From assembly GCA_036877525.1 (NCBI GenBank), contig JAZGTH010000120.1, forward strand, positions 1,072,001 through 1,136,000: a stretch of DNA of 64,000 nt. Reading direction: 5' to 3'. Source of the stretch: Chromobotia macracanthus (taxonomy: Eukaryota; Chordata; Actinopteri; Cypriniformes; Botiidae). The first letter of the stretch is position 1. Each line of letters begins with the position of its first letter. The notes beneath the pieces were generated by a model, which worked only from the letters and a program-made list of their open reading frames with translations, had not been told where the DNA came from and ran no database searches. A program made the translations under genes and the position numbers. Below are positions 11,423-26,400 of this stretch, piece by piece.

Positions 11423-14400
11423 GTTTTGTTTTGATCTTGTTGTCCTGTGTTCTCTGTTTGCATTTTGCATCAGCGGGGTTGGACTGCCCTGCAGAGAGGC
11501 AGGAAGATGTTTGTGTTTACATGGAAGGCATGGAAATGAATGATGCAAATGAGATACATGAACCAATTAACAACACAAAGGACACTCAACCAGAGCTTTG
11601 CCTTGTTGACTGTCTGTGCCTAAAAATACTAGATATTCAGAAAAACGGTCATTTACTTATGAAAACAAACATCAGAGCTGTTAGCACATGGACATATATG
11701 TTTCATATCAATGCCAATACAGTACATTTATGAATTTGGCAGACACTTTTATCCAAAGCAACTTACACTACATTCAAGTCACACATTTTATCAGTACTTG
11801 TGCTCCCCTGGAAATCAAACCCACGACCTCTGCACTGTTAATACAATGCTCTACCAGCTGAGCTACAGGAACACAGTACTCAACGATTTGGCAGGGCATT
11901 GTAAAGAAGTTTAAACAGAGGTCATTTATTGTTCTTATAAAAATCTTAAAGGTACAGTAGCTTATTTTAGAATGTTTAATAGAAAGATGAAGAAACTTTT
12001 TTAACATTATAAGTTGACTTCAGAGGTAAAAGTAATTCTACAGAAGAATGCAGAATATGACTCCTTATTTTTAAAATCAATAAAATATTATTTTTCAGTG
12101 ACCTATGGTAGAATACAGTTTAGAGTTATTGGCTACACTTCAACTGTGACCGATTTAACAACATTTATCTATTTATTGATTAGAATTTATTAAATAATTT
12201 ATTTTTTAAATTTAATAAATAAGCCATATATAATGCATACTGTTTGTAAACTGAAGATGTTTTAAGTGTGTGTGTGTACAGTATCTGTTTGCTTTGCTTC
12301 TAGCTGGTGAGGAGGAGAAAGGTGTGGATAGTGATGAAGATGCTGTAGATGGGACAGAGCCTGGAGCACCTAGAGTGTCTCCCTCTGGACAGCCAGGGAA
12401 AGACTCCAAAAAAGTGATTCGTACAACTCGAAAGAGGCAAAGAACTCTGGCCAACAAACCCCAAGATTTCCAAGTATACTTTAACATTGTTAAATACATT
12501 ATCTGATGAGTTGGTCAGCTGTTGGGAGTTTAACCAATTAACAATATTTCTGTTAATTAGATCCGTGTTCGAGTAATTGAGGGTAGACAGTTGCCGGGCA
12601 ACAACATAAAGCCGGTGGCCAAAGTAGCTGTGTGTGGACACATCCACAGAACAAGGCTCAGGAGAGGAAACAATCCATTCTTTGATGAGGTATTTATAAA
12701 AAAGAATTAGTGAGTCTATGATATTGTTGTCAAAATGTAGTCCCGTTTCACATTTTGCCATGTCGTTGGTCAATAAATGTTTATTCCTAGAGAGACTCCC
12801 TCTCTTTCTCTGATCTTCTTCATAGCTATCGGCTGCTCAGCTCCACCCTGCCCTGCATCTGTAAAAATCTGCCGGCCTTCTTTCTTTCTTTTGCCCTGAT
12901 TTTTCTGTCCTTCGTTCACCTGCCTCAGTGAGTTTGCAATCTCTTGATCTCACAGACATGTTGTGGCATAACACTTGAACTAAAACGCCTCTATTAACTA
13001 TTCACGAGTTGCAGTGCAAGAATTATTTTGTTGTGCACTGTGTTTTGAATGTAACTTCAGTGAGTGTTTTTCACAGATTTTCTTCTATAATGTCAACATG
13101 CTGCCCTCTGAGCTGTTTGATGAGAGTATCATGATCAGGGTATGATGAATCTTCAAATAGTGTTTGCACAACACAATTAATGTTTATAAGTAAAAATAAG
13201 TAGTTCATGCTCATTTACACTTACTTTCCTCAAGCAACAGCCAATCAGAGCCCCAAATCTATCCCTTACTCTTAAATCTGAGGCCACTGATTGGTCCACA
13301 GGAATGTACATCCAGGAACATATTGTACTTGTGTAATCACTTTAAGTGGCCTTGAAATGGCCATGCATACTGCATAACATTTATCTCTATATTAAAATAG
13401 GTCTTAATAATCAGTCCTAAACATTATCAGTTATTATAATACTTGGACTGTATTTGATGTCTAGACCATCACTGAGTTTTTATTGTCTATCTTATAATAG
13501 TTATATATCTGTGTTAAATCTAGGTGTACAATGCCTACTCTCTGCGGGCAGACAGTCTTATGGGGGAGTTTAAGGTACATTTCACCTATTCAATGTATGT
13601 TTTATCATATATTCTATCTGTGTTTTTTAATGTCATTGTAATAGAATTTATGTTCATGTGTTTATGGCTTGGTTGTATGGCTAATATGTATTGTCAAGCT
13701 ACTGTATACTGTACTTTAGTGCCGTATGTATTCTTACAATTTGTTTTCCAAACACAGCTGGACATTGGCTATGTCTACGATGAGCCTGGTACGTCAGTAG
13801 GTTGACTGCTGGATTATCAACTGTGTAATGTTTCATTGTGCAACATGATTCAAAATCCTGCAGTCTTTGATTGTTGTCGTGTCATTGGCATACTCATTAT
13901 GGTGGTGATGTTTTATATATGATAATGGGATGTGTGGTGTGATCAGGCCATGCAATCATGAGGAAGTGGTTGTTGCTAAGTGACCCAGATGACTCCAGCT
14001 CTGGAGCCAGAGGTTACCTAAAAGTCAGCATGTGCATAATTGGCACTGGAGACGAGCCTCCGGTGAGCCTTTAAGCTGTAAACGTCATGTAAAGTTGTAA
14101 AGTCATGTAAAGTCATTATACTGTAGTTGTTGAGTGAGATGTTACTTTTTATTTTTTATTTGCAAATAGTTTAAGGATATTTCTAACTTTTTGATCAGGT
14201 GGAAAAAAGAGAAGGCAATGAGGAACAGGACGACATTGAAAGTAACTTGCTCTTGCCAGCTGGAGTTGCTTTGCGATTGGCTACGCTCAGTCTGAAAGTC
14301 TACCGTGCAGAAGACATGCCACAGAGTAATTCTGACAATATCACACCACTTCGGTTCTGTTCACATTCTGTTCTGTCCTCAGCTAACGCACTTTTGTTGT

Positions 14401-17400
14401 CTTTTCATTTACAGTGGATGATGCATTTGCCCAGACAGTAAAGCACATATTTGGTGGAACAGATGACAAGAAAAATTTGGTGGATCCTTTTTTGGAAGTC
14501 AGTTTTGCTGGCAAAAAGGTAAAACAAATGTTTGAAGTTTATTATTGAAGAACAGGACCGATTGGTACAAGATTGTGATAACTTGCTGTTAGGTTTATGT
14601 AGGTGTGCACGAAAATCGTAGAGAAGAATGCCAATCCAGAGTGGAATCAGCTTATTCACCTGCAAGTGAAGGTAGGAAGATCCTATTATTAATGGTTAGA
14701 AAAACAATATAAATGTTAATGCGAAATGACTATAATCTCTTACAGAACCACAACAGATTAAATATAAATTAAAGCTTATATAGTGAGGACAATATCTCTC
14801 CTTTTTTTCAGTTCCCATCCATGTGTGAACGCATCAAGCTCACTCTATATGACTGGTAAGTTCACTATATGAATAGCCAATTTATTAATTTATTAATAAA
14901 TCACAATTTTATTTGGCTTTCTTGGTGCTGTGGCCTAGCAATTAGCACACTGTGTTTCTTGACAGGGATCGGCTGTCAAGAAATGATGTCATTGGTACCA
15001 CCTACCTGAATCTGACTAAAATATCATCATCTGGTGGGGAAATTGAGGGTAGGGTTCTAAAATTACATTTCATGTGATAAAGACATGGCCCAAAACTTTT
15101 GTATTTCTTTCCATTGTCTAGTGTGTCATAAAGTTCATTTTGGACCTTGGGTGCTGCTGTTCTTTTAAACACGTTTTCTGTTTTAAATAGTAGCATTTAA
15201 AACTTCATTGTCAAACAATCTATGCATTCTTTCTAAAACTCTGTTTCTTTTCCCTAGAATCAACAGCAGAAAATGGTCTGCTTCCTTCCTTTAATGGTAT
15301 TGTGAATCTTCTGGCTCTAGTGCAGTAAATTGCACATTACAGGCAATTTAGGCAATTATAGACAAAATACTTTCTCAAAGTACTTGTGTGCCGACATGTG
15401 CAGAGAAACTATGAATATGTTATTTATAGGTTGAGTTCTGTAAACAGAAGTGTAAACAATCTTGGTGCATTGAAAACACAGCTCTTTGTTTGAACAGCGT
15501 GCCATGCTGACCTAATGCATTTGCTTTATGCTGTCAGTTATATAGGGAAATGTTACGCATATTGAATTCTTTTCCAGTGGACACCACAGAAGCTGAGGTT
15601 GGCTTTCTTCCTGCATTCGGACCCTGTTATGTTAACCTTTATGGAAGTCCAAGAGAATTTACCGGGCTTCCTGATCCATATGAGGAGCTGAATTATGGCA
15701 AGGTAAGAGCTGTAAAGAAAACTGCTGTGTCGAACTACAGAATGTTCTGTAAACTACAGAACATAATGAATATTTGCCAGCCCCACATTTTGAATATTAT
15801 TTCAGCAGAAATGTTTTCCTGAGCAGGAAAACATCTTTGCAACACTATGACTTTGAAGATAATATTGTTATTCTTTGTTTGCTTTGCACAAAGAATTTGC
15901 GCAAACACTGCAAACAGACAGCCATTCACATTTATACTGTCAAGGTTCTGTTGCATAATCTGTGTCTGTTGTCAGAGCTGTTATAGTAGGTGTGTATGTT
16001 TTGTAGGGTGAGGGGGTGGCGTATCGAGGGAGGGTTCTGATTGAGCTCTCCACTCAATTGGAGGACAAAACTGACAAGAAGGTGGAAGATATTTCAAACG
16101 ATGACATTTTAGTAGCACAGGTAACAGCAAGCATTTCACATGCATTCCCTTTATTAAAATATCCCAATAAAATGGGAACATTCTCAGAACATTGGCTAAT
16201 GTTTTTTAAAGGCTCTCTCAAGTTAAGAAAAAGCATTCTGGCAGTAATGTTAGTAGAATTTTTTGTCACTTAATGGAACCATTACAAAAACATTCTTACA
16301 ACCTAAAATTGTTAGCTTGGATATGACGACAAATGTGATTTTTAGAAAGAACTAGGACATAATTGTGAGGTTACAGTACTTTTCACAGGATAGCTTTCTC
16401 AAGTCTTCTTGTATGACCCTTACTGTGCAGAAGTACCAACGCAGAAGGAAGTATTCCTTATGTGCAGTGTTCCACAGTGCCTGTATGCTTCAGGAACCTG
16501 GAGAGCCTATTCAGTTTGAGGTCAGCATTGGGAATTATGGGAACAAACTGGACTCCAGCTGCAAACCTCTGGCCTCCACCACTCAGTTTAGCTGTGCTGT
16601 TTTTGATGGTGAGTTCTTCATTGGGCTAAAAGACATAACAGATACAAACAGTACAAACATAAAACATTTTGCTCATATAGGTTTTATCTGTTGTTTTTTT
16701 TAAAGGAAATCACTATTATTACCTGCCCTGGGCTGATTCTAAGCCTGTTGTGATTCTCACGTCTTTCTGGGAGGATATAAGCCATCGCCTGGATGCTGTG
16801 AACATCATTCTCTATATTGCTGACCGACTGGTATGATTAAAACATCATCTATGCCATGTGTTTTGATTCTATTGTAGATAAATGAATCAGAGCCAGTAGA
16901 TATTTTGTATTGTGTTATCTTTAGCAATTCAACATCACCTCTCTGAAGACAGCCATCATGGCTAAAGCATCTGACTCTCGCCTAGCTGAGATCTGGCTGA
17001 AACTTATCACTCAACTCATCGATGACCTCACCAGGTAAATCCCAGACATGATGGGTAATCTTCAAAAACATTTTCATACTAACATTTTTGGAACGTTGGA
17101 CAATGGCACATGAAATAGCACATAACATTACTGCAGGAGCATTTTTTGATAACTCAGGGAGTTGAGAGAACTTAGGGAAAGTAAGCCAACACTCTCAGAA
17201 TGTTCCCTGTTGGCTGGGATGAAAGTGAAAAGTGTAAGACTGTTGCTATTAGTTACAGACTACCAGATCTGGAGGGTAAGCCGAACCTGACAGCACTCGA
17301 TATTCAGATCAAGAATCTGCGTGACAAAACTATGGCCGGCATCCATGACGCAGCCATTCGCATGAGGGAGGAGGCTGTTGATGTTAAAGCCACTATGGCT

Positions 17401-20400
17401 GATATAGAGGACTGGCTGGAGCGACTACAACAGCTCACAGAAGAGGTGTGGCTCTGATCCTGTTCCTGATCCAACATATCTGAATGTACAGTATAAAAAA
17501 CCAATGAGCCTTGAAAATAAAGATGTTCATTTAATTTCATGATGCAGCCTCAGAACAGCATGCCTGATGTCATTATATGGATGCTGAGAGGAGAGAAACG
17601 TGTGGCCTATGCCCGTATCCCAGCCAATCAGGTGCTGCACTCTACTCACAATGAGCAAGCCATTGGAAAGTACTGTGGCAGGACACAGAGCATCTTCATG
17701 CAGGTAGAGAGAAATGTTTTGGACTTGAAACATTTTGGAATGTTATATTGATGCCACAGAATTTCACATTAATTAGAACAATTGTATGATGTTTAATGCT
17801 GCAATCCGACTTGCACTTCCTTAATGCCTCCAGTACCCAATGGACAAAAACAAAGGGCTGAAGATCCCTGTGCAGCTGCGTGTGAACATGTGGCTTGGTC
17901 TGTCTGCGCATGAGAAGCATTTCAACAATTTTGCAGAGGGAACATTCAGCGTCTATGCAGAGATGGTACATTTTCCATTTAGTCATACACTGTGGTAAAA
18001 CCTATATATAATAATATCTATTGCAACATTTTTGTTGATGTTGAATTTGTATTGTGTGAACTTCCTTGGCAACACTGTAATGTCCCTTTTCTGTTTCTCC
18101 ACGCCAGTATGAGAACCAGGCCCAGGTGTTTGGGAAGTGGGGAACCACAGGTCTTGTCGGCCGCCACAAGTTTTCCGATGTGACAGGGAAGGTGAAGTTA
18201 AAGCAGGAGCGTTTTATGCCCCCCCGGGGCTGGGAGTGGGAGGGAGACTGGATAATTGACCCTGAGCGCTGGTGAGCTGATGATCAAAGACCAGTACTGT
18301 ACATGCATAAATGAGATGTCTGAAAGTGTATAAATGTATTCCTATTGTCATTTTGAGTATTATTGTGATTAAGTTTTAGTACAGTACTAACATTTTAGTA
18401 CAACTTCAACAGAACAACATTTTTCTTACCCTACTATAATGTTTTAAGCATTATTGCTGTTTAGTAAATGAAACAATAAATCTAATTCAAGATATAGAGA
18501 TTTATTCTTTAAAAAGTATCTTTTTAGTATTCTTTTCTGAGTAAAATCATGTTAATCTTATTAAAAAGTTTTAGATATTTCACTGGAGAATAAATCGTGT
18601 AAAAATCAAAATGTGTGTGTTTAGTATAAGTACAGTTGGTCTGTTAATCTGCTTCCAAATGAAAAAAAATTAGTAGCTGGCATACAGCCATGGTTGGTCC
18701 TGCTGTAACATAAACATATTCTCTCTGCCAGGCTCTCTGTGTTTATAGAGTCAGCTCATTCTTCACTCCTTCATTCCTACACTGACTCCACTCTACCCTG
18801 TGCCCCGGCCTTGGCTACACGTGTTTGAATGTTCTGTGTGTGTGTGGAAATCAAACAAAAAGCAGAAGTGAGAGGTTCAATGTTGTGTGTCTGTCACCAA
18901 CGCCTTAGTTATGCATGATGTGTTTGACTCAGTCTGCTCACAGAGGCTGATGCAGGGCACTCAGAGTTCACTGATGAGGTCTACCAAAACGAAACACGCT
19001 TCCCTGGTGGAGAATGGAAGCCTGCAGCTGAGCCCTTTACTGATGTGGTGAGAGCAACATCCTGGCTTTGCAAGCAAGATGAAAACATGTAGAAATGTAG
19101 ATTAGTTCCTGTCAGACTGGAAACTCACACACTCTAAAATGTTTACATTTGAATTTTGAATGTAGTATGGAAATGTAGTATTTTAAATGTTCTAAGAATG
19201 TTAAAAACATCAAGTTTTTTAGATATTGTAATGGTGTTATTGCTTGGTGATAAGAATATTATTCAAACATTTTTTAAATCTGTAATGTTTTTAAAAATGT
19301 TCCACTAACAATTTAAGAATATCGTTTTGATATATCATAGACATAGCATTCTACTGACGTTACTGCAAAAACGTTTTTGATAACTTTGAGATAACTTTGG
19401 AGGGAACATTCACCAATGTTCTGAGGACGTACCCTGTTAGCTGGGATACAATCCTCACTACCAGGTTACTGAGTGGCAGGTGCTGGTGTTTAAGTGATGG
19501 GATTTGTTCTGTGCAGAACGGAGAGAAGTCACAGAGCCCAGATGAGTTTGAGTGTCCTCCAGGCTGGCGCTGGGAAGATGACTGGAATTTTGACATCAAC
19601 AGGGCAGTGGATGAGAAAGGTCAGGAATTAGAATTCCTGGAATGAAAACAAATGCAAACCCCAAACAGAAAAAGAGGGTTGGCTAAATGCTGTGTGTGCC
19701 TAAGACACATCACTCTGATACAGTGGAGTCCAAAAGGTCTAGAATTCAAAACTCGAAAATAAACAGAAAGTTTTAAAACATTTTGTTGTAATCAGAAGGT
19801 TGCTGGTTCGATACTAGTGCTGGCAGGTAGCAAGTGAAGTGCCCTTGAGCAAGGCACCCAACCTCAGCTGCTCCCCTGGCACACTGTGCTCTGTGTGTGT
19901 GTGTTCACGACTTGCAGTGTGTTTTCACTCCTCACCAGCGATGGGTTACCATACCTGACAAATAGGTCACTTTCACTGAAAAAACAAAGAAGTGTTGTTT
20001 TTACCTAAACTAACATTAACAAACTAATACTTGAATCTGCATTATTTTTGAGTTACTGTTAAATAAACAAATTTGTGACATTGACCATGTTAAATCTGTT
20101 TAATCTCAGACTGAGGTAATATGGATCATTAGATTTTGACTAAAGCTTATTCTGGTCGAGAAAACATCCACTTAGACAGGGAGAGCTGCCTGACTGACAT
20201 GCAAAATGAAGAATCTCAGTTTGTTTTGTTTTGAAAGGATGTTTCAAATCACATTTTTTACATGAAAAATGTGATTGATTAGTCGTGGCAGTGTACGGCA
20301 ACTACACAGTATTTGTAATGAAAACATTGCATTAAAATTAAGGTTGCTAAATAAAAGCATTAGTCATTCATTTAGTGGTCTCAGACTTTTTGACCCCACT

Positions 20401-23400
20401 GTACTAATATATCAGTGCACGTATCATACTATCATACATTATCATGAGTATGTCAGGTGATGCCTTAGATGTAAACATTTGTTTTATCACTGTTTTTATT
20501 GGATGCTAGGTTGGGAATATGGTGTCACCATACCCCCTGATGATAAGCCCAGGTCCTGGGTTGCTGCAGAGAAAATGTACCATATCCATCGCAGAAAAAG
20601 ACTGGTCCGACCTCGCAGAAAGATAGCAGACACACCCACTCTAGAGGTGAGGACATCTCACTGCAGTTATTGTTTGTTTTATAGTTGTATTAGATATGAC
20701 ACATTTTTGTGCACTTAAATGAATAGTTCACCCATGGTGAGTTTCATCATTTACTAATCCTCATGTCATTCCAAACCTGTAAGACTATGACTAGCTGTAT
20801 GACTAGCTTCTTATGAACACAAAAGAAAATATTTTTAAGTATGTTGGTAACCAAACATTGTGGCACTCATTGACTTCCATTTCATGGACACAAAACCATT
20901 TCTCAAAATATCTTCATTTGTGTTCCACAAAATAAAAAAATCAAATAGGTTTGAAATAACATGAGGGAGAGTAAATGATGGAAAATGTTTCATTTTTGTG
21001 TGACTTAACCCTCTTAACATTTCTTATTAGAGAGTTCTAAAAATTTAAGCGTACTATGTATAATCACTGACTAAAACAACAGTTCGGCAATATTTATCCC
21101 AACAGAGGAAAGATGTGGGCGATGGCTGGGAATACTCATCACTGATTGGCTGGAAGTTTCACAGGAAGGAGCGCTCCTCAGACACGTTCCGCCGCAGACG
21201 CTGGAGGAGAAAAATGGCCCCTGCTGGCATTGTGGGCCCATCAGCTATCTTTAACCTGGAGGGGGCACTGGTTAGACCATTCATTTCTTCATTGACTGTC
21301 AAACCATAGCATAATAATTGGATATCTGAAATATATTTAACTTTGCTCATTGCATTAACCCAAGTTAGGGGACAAATTTGGACTTACTGTTCATTTTTGT
21401 GTCCTTGACACAGGATTAAATCGATTACTACTTGTTGTTGGACATTCTTGTGGTTGTGGTAGTTTGATGCCTGAACAAGATTAAAAATGACAACGTTCAT
21501 TTCATTTAGATCTTATTTAAAACTCACACATACTGTTCATTGCATTTAGGGAATAGACGACGATGACAAGGGCAGCAAGAAGGACACAGCAAAACTTTTT
21601 GGTGCCAACACACCCACTGTGTTTTGCAGATTTGACAGTGAGTCATGTTTATTTGTGCCTGCTGATTAAAAGATTCTAAATTCCTCATACTGATTATATC
21701 TGTAACTAACACACCCCTTCTGTTTCCTTTCTGGACGTTAGATAACACAAAAGCAACAGACATTAAGAGAGCCAATAGAAACCCTTAAAGCAGCTGGTTA
21801 ATTAAATTAGCAAACCATATCCAATAGGAAGAGGAAACAACAAATGTCTAGTTTCCATGGAAACTGTTTTAAGAAGAATAGCTATTTAAAACAGTTTCAC
21901 ACTGTGTTAAACAGCTAGGGGTTAGTCCAGTGTTAGATCTAAATAAGGCTTAATTGGAACACTGTTTCATTAACTATACAGATTTGACACACATGCTGCT
22001 GTATGTTTGAACTTGTGATACAATATAACCTGCTGATGTTCTACCCAAACCACCATGTATCTCAACAGAGTCATTCATCTACCACCTCAGAGTCTATGTC
22101 TTTCAAGCCAGGAACCTTCTTCCCATGGACAAAGACAGCTTTTCTGGTCTGTGGTTTTTCATCCAACATGAATCATTAATCTTACATGAAGGCATTTCAC
22201 CAAACATTAATTCACAGCAACTACACCTCATTGAGTTTATGCAGATGTGAATCATTATGCAGATGAATGATGGCTAATTGGTCTTCTGCATATCACGCCC
22301 GCAGATCCCTATGTCCATGTGTCATTCTTGCATGTCAGCAAGACCACAGAGATCATTAAGTCCAACCTCAACCCTACATGGGACCAGACCCTCATTTTTG
22401 ATGACATTGAAATCTACGGAGATCCTCAGACCATTTCGCATAACCCACCCAGCGTTATACTGGAAGTTTATGATAGCGATCAAGTGGTATGATTCTATGT
22501 GGCATTATGAAGCAGTATGATATGTTCAAAACAGTAAGAAGACTGTGGACCCTGCTAACAAGAAACATTCTTAGAATGTTTGCTAATATTCTCCAATTGT
22601 TCCCTCAATGTTGTCAAAAACATTCTTGCAGGAATGTTAGTAGAACCTACCATTATGTAGAACTTAATGTTATATATTATATATATCTGAAGTTGTTAGT
22701 GGTGCATTTTAAAATTACAGAACTACAGAATTAAAAATTCTGAATACGTCTCTTATAAAAAAGCAATAACGTAAATATGACATTTAACAAACTAGATGTT
22801 TTGAATGGTCCTAGAGCATTTAAAAGATCATTTTTAACATTTTTGTTAAAAAACAAATAAGGGGAAAACATGAAAACATGAGGGAAATGTTCTTACAACC
22901 TAACATTAGGTAGGAATGTACATCTTGGCTTGATCTTAATCAGTGGATGTATCGCAGGGAAAGGATGAGGCTATGGGTAGATGCATGTGCCTTCCTGTGG
23001 TGAAGTTAAACCCTGGGACTCCATTAATCCCAAAGCTCCTCTGGTACCCAATCACCATGAAAGGAAGAAATGCTGGAGAGATGCTGGTAGCAGCTGAGCT
23101 CTTGCTTAAAGATAAGGTGATCAAAATGTGTTTACTGCAAATATTTCTGTTCTAATTGTCCTCATCTGCTCTCACAGGTGGTCACACAGTGACTCATGTA
23201 AACATTGTTTATATCAAAGGCTTGCTAGAAGTTTCATAATTGCAAGCATAGGCGGTACTTTTTGTTATTTGATGTAGGAGGTTTGTGTTTAATTGCACAA
23301 TTTAACCAACTGTGCTAGTTTGTTTTGTTATAGTGATGAAACTAGATAGTATGTTCTCTACAGGTTGGTTATTTGTACGTTATAACCTAAATCATTACTG

Positions 23401-26400
23401 AGACCTTCCAGTATCAAAGCTAACAGGGAATGTTCTCAGAGTGTTGGCTAACATTCTCTAAAGTTCTTTCAAAGTTTTCAAAAACGTTTTAATGTTATAT
23501 ATCACATATCAAAAGCGTTATTCGTAAGTTGTTATTGGAATGTTTTAAAAACATTACAGAATTAAAAAAATGTTTGAATAACGTACCTATAACCAAGCAA
23601 TAATGTTAACACATCATCTAAAAAAAAGGCTTTTTTTGAGCGTTCCTGTAACATTTAAAATACATTTTAAACGTTTTTGTAGCCTAACAGAAACATTACT
23701 GAATTGTTCTTACAGCCTAAAATTGTTAGCTGAGTATGCCAGTTACAGATACAAGCAGCGGCTTTACCCAGTGACCAAACCCATTAGAGGTGTCATCTAA
23801 ACCACAGCATCATTCACATTTGTTTATGCACTATGCTGTTCTTTTGCTGACCTCAGGCAAATGAAGTTAACCTGCCCCTGGTTCCCCCTCGAAGAAGTGA
23901 GAATCTGTACATGGTTCCTCAGGGGATCAGACCTGTGGTGCAGCTTACTGCAGTTGAGGTAATATAATCACCCTCATGCTCATGACAGTGGGTTGAAACC
24001 AAGCAGAATTACTGCAGGTGTCTCATACGGTGTGTTCTGACAGATCCTGGCCTGGGGTTTAAGGAACATGAAGGCGTATCAGCTTGCTGCAGTGTCTTCT
24101 CCTAGTCTTATAGTTGAATGCGGTGGGCAAACGGTTCAAACTGGCATAATCAAGAACATTAAGAAAAATCCTAACTTCCCCGGATCAGTTCTGTTCCTCA
24201 AAGTGGTACAGTATTTACTAGCCTTAAGAAATTAAAAGACAACAAATTAAAAATCTAATTTTCTTTAGGTTATATGTTCCTCCAGTCTATAATCTGCTCT
24301 GTATTAACTGCTTTAAAATCATACTGTGCTAGTTAATGGAGCTTTAATCAAATCCTCTCTCTCTCAGCTTCTCCCTAAAGAGGAGATATATACTCCACCC
24401 ATTGTGCTCAAAGTTATTGACCACAGACCCTTTGGTCGAAAACCAATTGTTGGACAGTGTACAATAAACTCTCTGGAGGAGTTCAGAAGTGACCCTTACA
24501 TAGGCACCACTGAGGTGGCAATGTCTGCCAGGGGTAAAGTCATATTAAAAATATTTTCTTTAGTTTCTTTATTTTGTTATTTTACAGTTTACAAGAATAT
24601 AAATGTAAAAATCTAAATGAAAACAATAACATTCTTTGTCAGTTGCCTGTTGATTGACATATTGAATGACATGTTGATTGACATCCCAGCTAACACAAAA
24701 TGTTTTCAGAACATTGGCTAACATTCTCTAAAAGTTCTCTCAAAGTTATGGAAAATGTTTTTGCAGTAATTTCATTAGAACGTTTTTTGTAACATTATAT
24801 ATCATATCAAAACTGGAATGTTTTAAAACACAATTTAAAAAATGTTTGACATTCTTATAGCCAAGCAATTGTTAATACAATGTTCCTGGAACTTTCAAAA
24901 TAACCTTTTTAATGTTTTTGTTACTTAATGGAAATTTAAAAACTGTTAGCTGTCATATAGAATGACACATTGATTAATATTATGAATATAATTGTCTCAT
25001 CCTGTTGTTTTCTGTATTTATGTATCAGTGGCCATGATGGCAGCAGCTCCCAGAGATGTAGTCATTGATATGGAGGATAGAATGCCCAGCCTTTCTAGAC
25101 AGGTACAGTAAAAGACTAATGTTGTCTTCGGATTAAAACACTGACATTTTATTTGCAAACACTGCTGATATTAACTAGCATTTTTCCAATTTCTCTCCAA
25201 ATCTTTCTTGTCCTTTTAATGACCCACTCAAAATCCACTCACAGCCTGTAGAAGAAATTTACTGGAAATAGCTGCCCCTTCCCCACAAAGCTGTGTTATT
25301 ATATCTCAAAATTGCTGAGAACAGATTGTTATAGCCAAATCCAATTGTGTTTTGTCCAAATCTGTATTAGGAAGAGGATACGGTGGATTGGTGGAGTAAA
25401 TTTTACGCCTCCATTAACGAGCACGAAAAGTGCGGCCCTTATCTGCAAAAGGGATATGACACTTTAACCGTGAGTTTACCAGTCTGCACTTACCATTATG
25501 TTTGCATCCTGCCTATGTTTCAGAGAAGATAAGCTATGGCCATTGTTATTTAATAAAGAGTGTTGTTTTAGGTTTACAACACTGAGCTTGAAACGGTTAC
25601 GGAATTCAGAGGGCTGACAGACTTCTGCAGCACATTCAAACTGCAGAGGGGGAAAACCGAGGATGAAGAAGACGACCCATCTGTGGTGGGAGAGTTTAAG
25701 GCAAGTTTGTGCCATGTGGTCATTGACTGTACAGACTGCAGCTTAGAAAGCCACAGCTATTTACAAGAGCTTCGTTTTCTTTTCAGCTGGGTGGTGTTTT
25801 ATAAGGGTTGTGGTTTCCTCATCAGTAGGGAGTTGTGCTGTTGCATTCAGTCTGAATACAATGATAGGATGTCATTCTTGCCTATCAAACTATGTGTGCG
25901 TTCATGTGTTGGAGGAGGCGTGGCTTTGGAGAGCACTCTGAAGGGTGCTTTCAATGCTAGGTTGCTATTTCTAGCCTCTCTGAAATTAAATCTACCTTTA
26001 ACACAAATGTTGTAGCTTCAATTCAAGCAGGGGAAATGTTGAAACTTGAGAGTTACTACTATTACAAGCACATTCTTTTATTATTGTGAGGCACTTAGAT
26101 TGCTTAGGAGGAGCTGTTCTGCTACTGGTGTACTGTGACATGTAATAATATAAACATTTAAAAAGCCTTTCCTAAATGGCAAGTTCCCAAGTAGACTGGA
26201 TTCTAGACAACAGTGGGAAAAAATAATGTTGCCTCGTGGGATTGTGCCAAATACAACAGTATGAATGATATCAGACTGCCATCTGGTGGTAGTCATCTGG
26301 CCAGCTAAGATAATAATCAAGTTTCTCCTTAGTATAAGTATCCCAGCAGTTATTCTTTAGCAGTATTATTATGGTATGACTGCATTCACAGGGGTCGTTT

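Noticed and set aside
11811..11876. Apparent minus-strand tRNA gene (A and B boxes)
   Set aside because: The A/B boxes belong to a SINE head; no acceptor stem or full cloverleaf closes, and the V-SINE-like tail follows.
12300..12773. Minus-strand open frame of 157 codons across myof exons 6 and 7
   Set aside because: It overlaps two confirmed myof exons in antisense and shows no family similarity.
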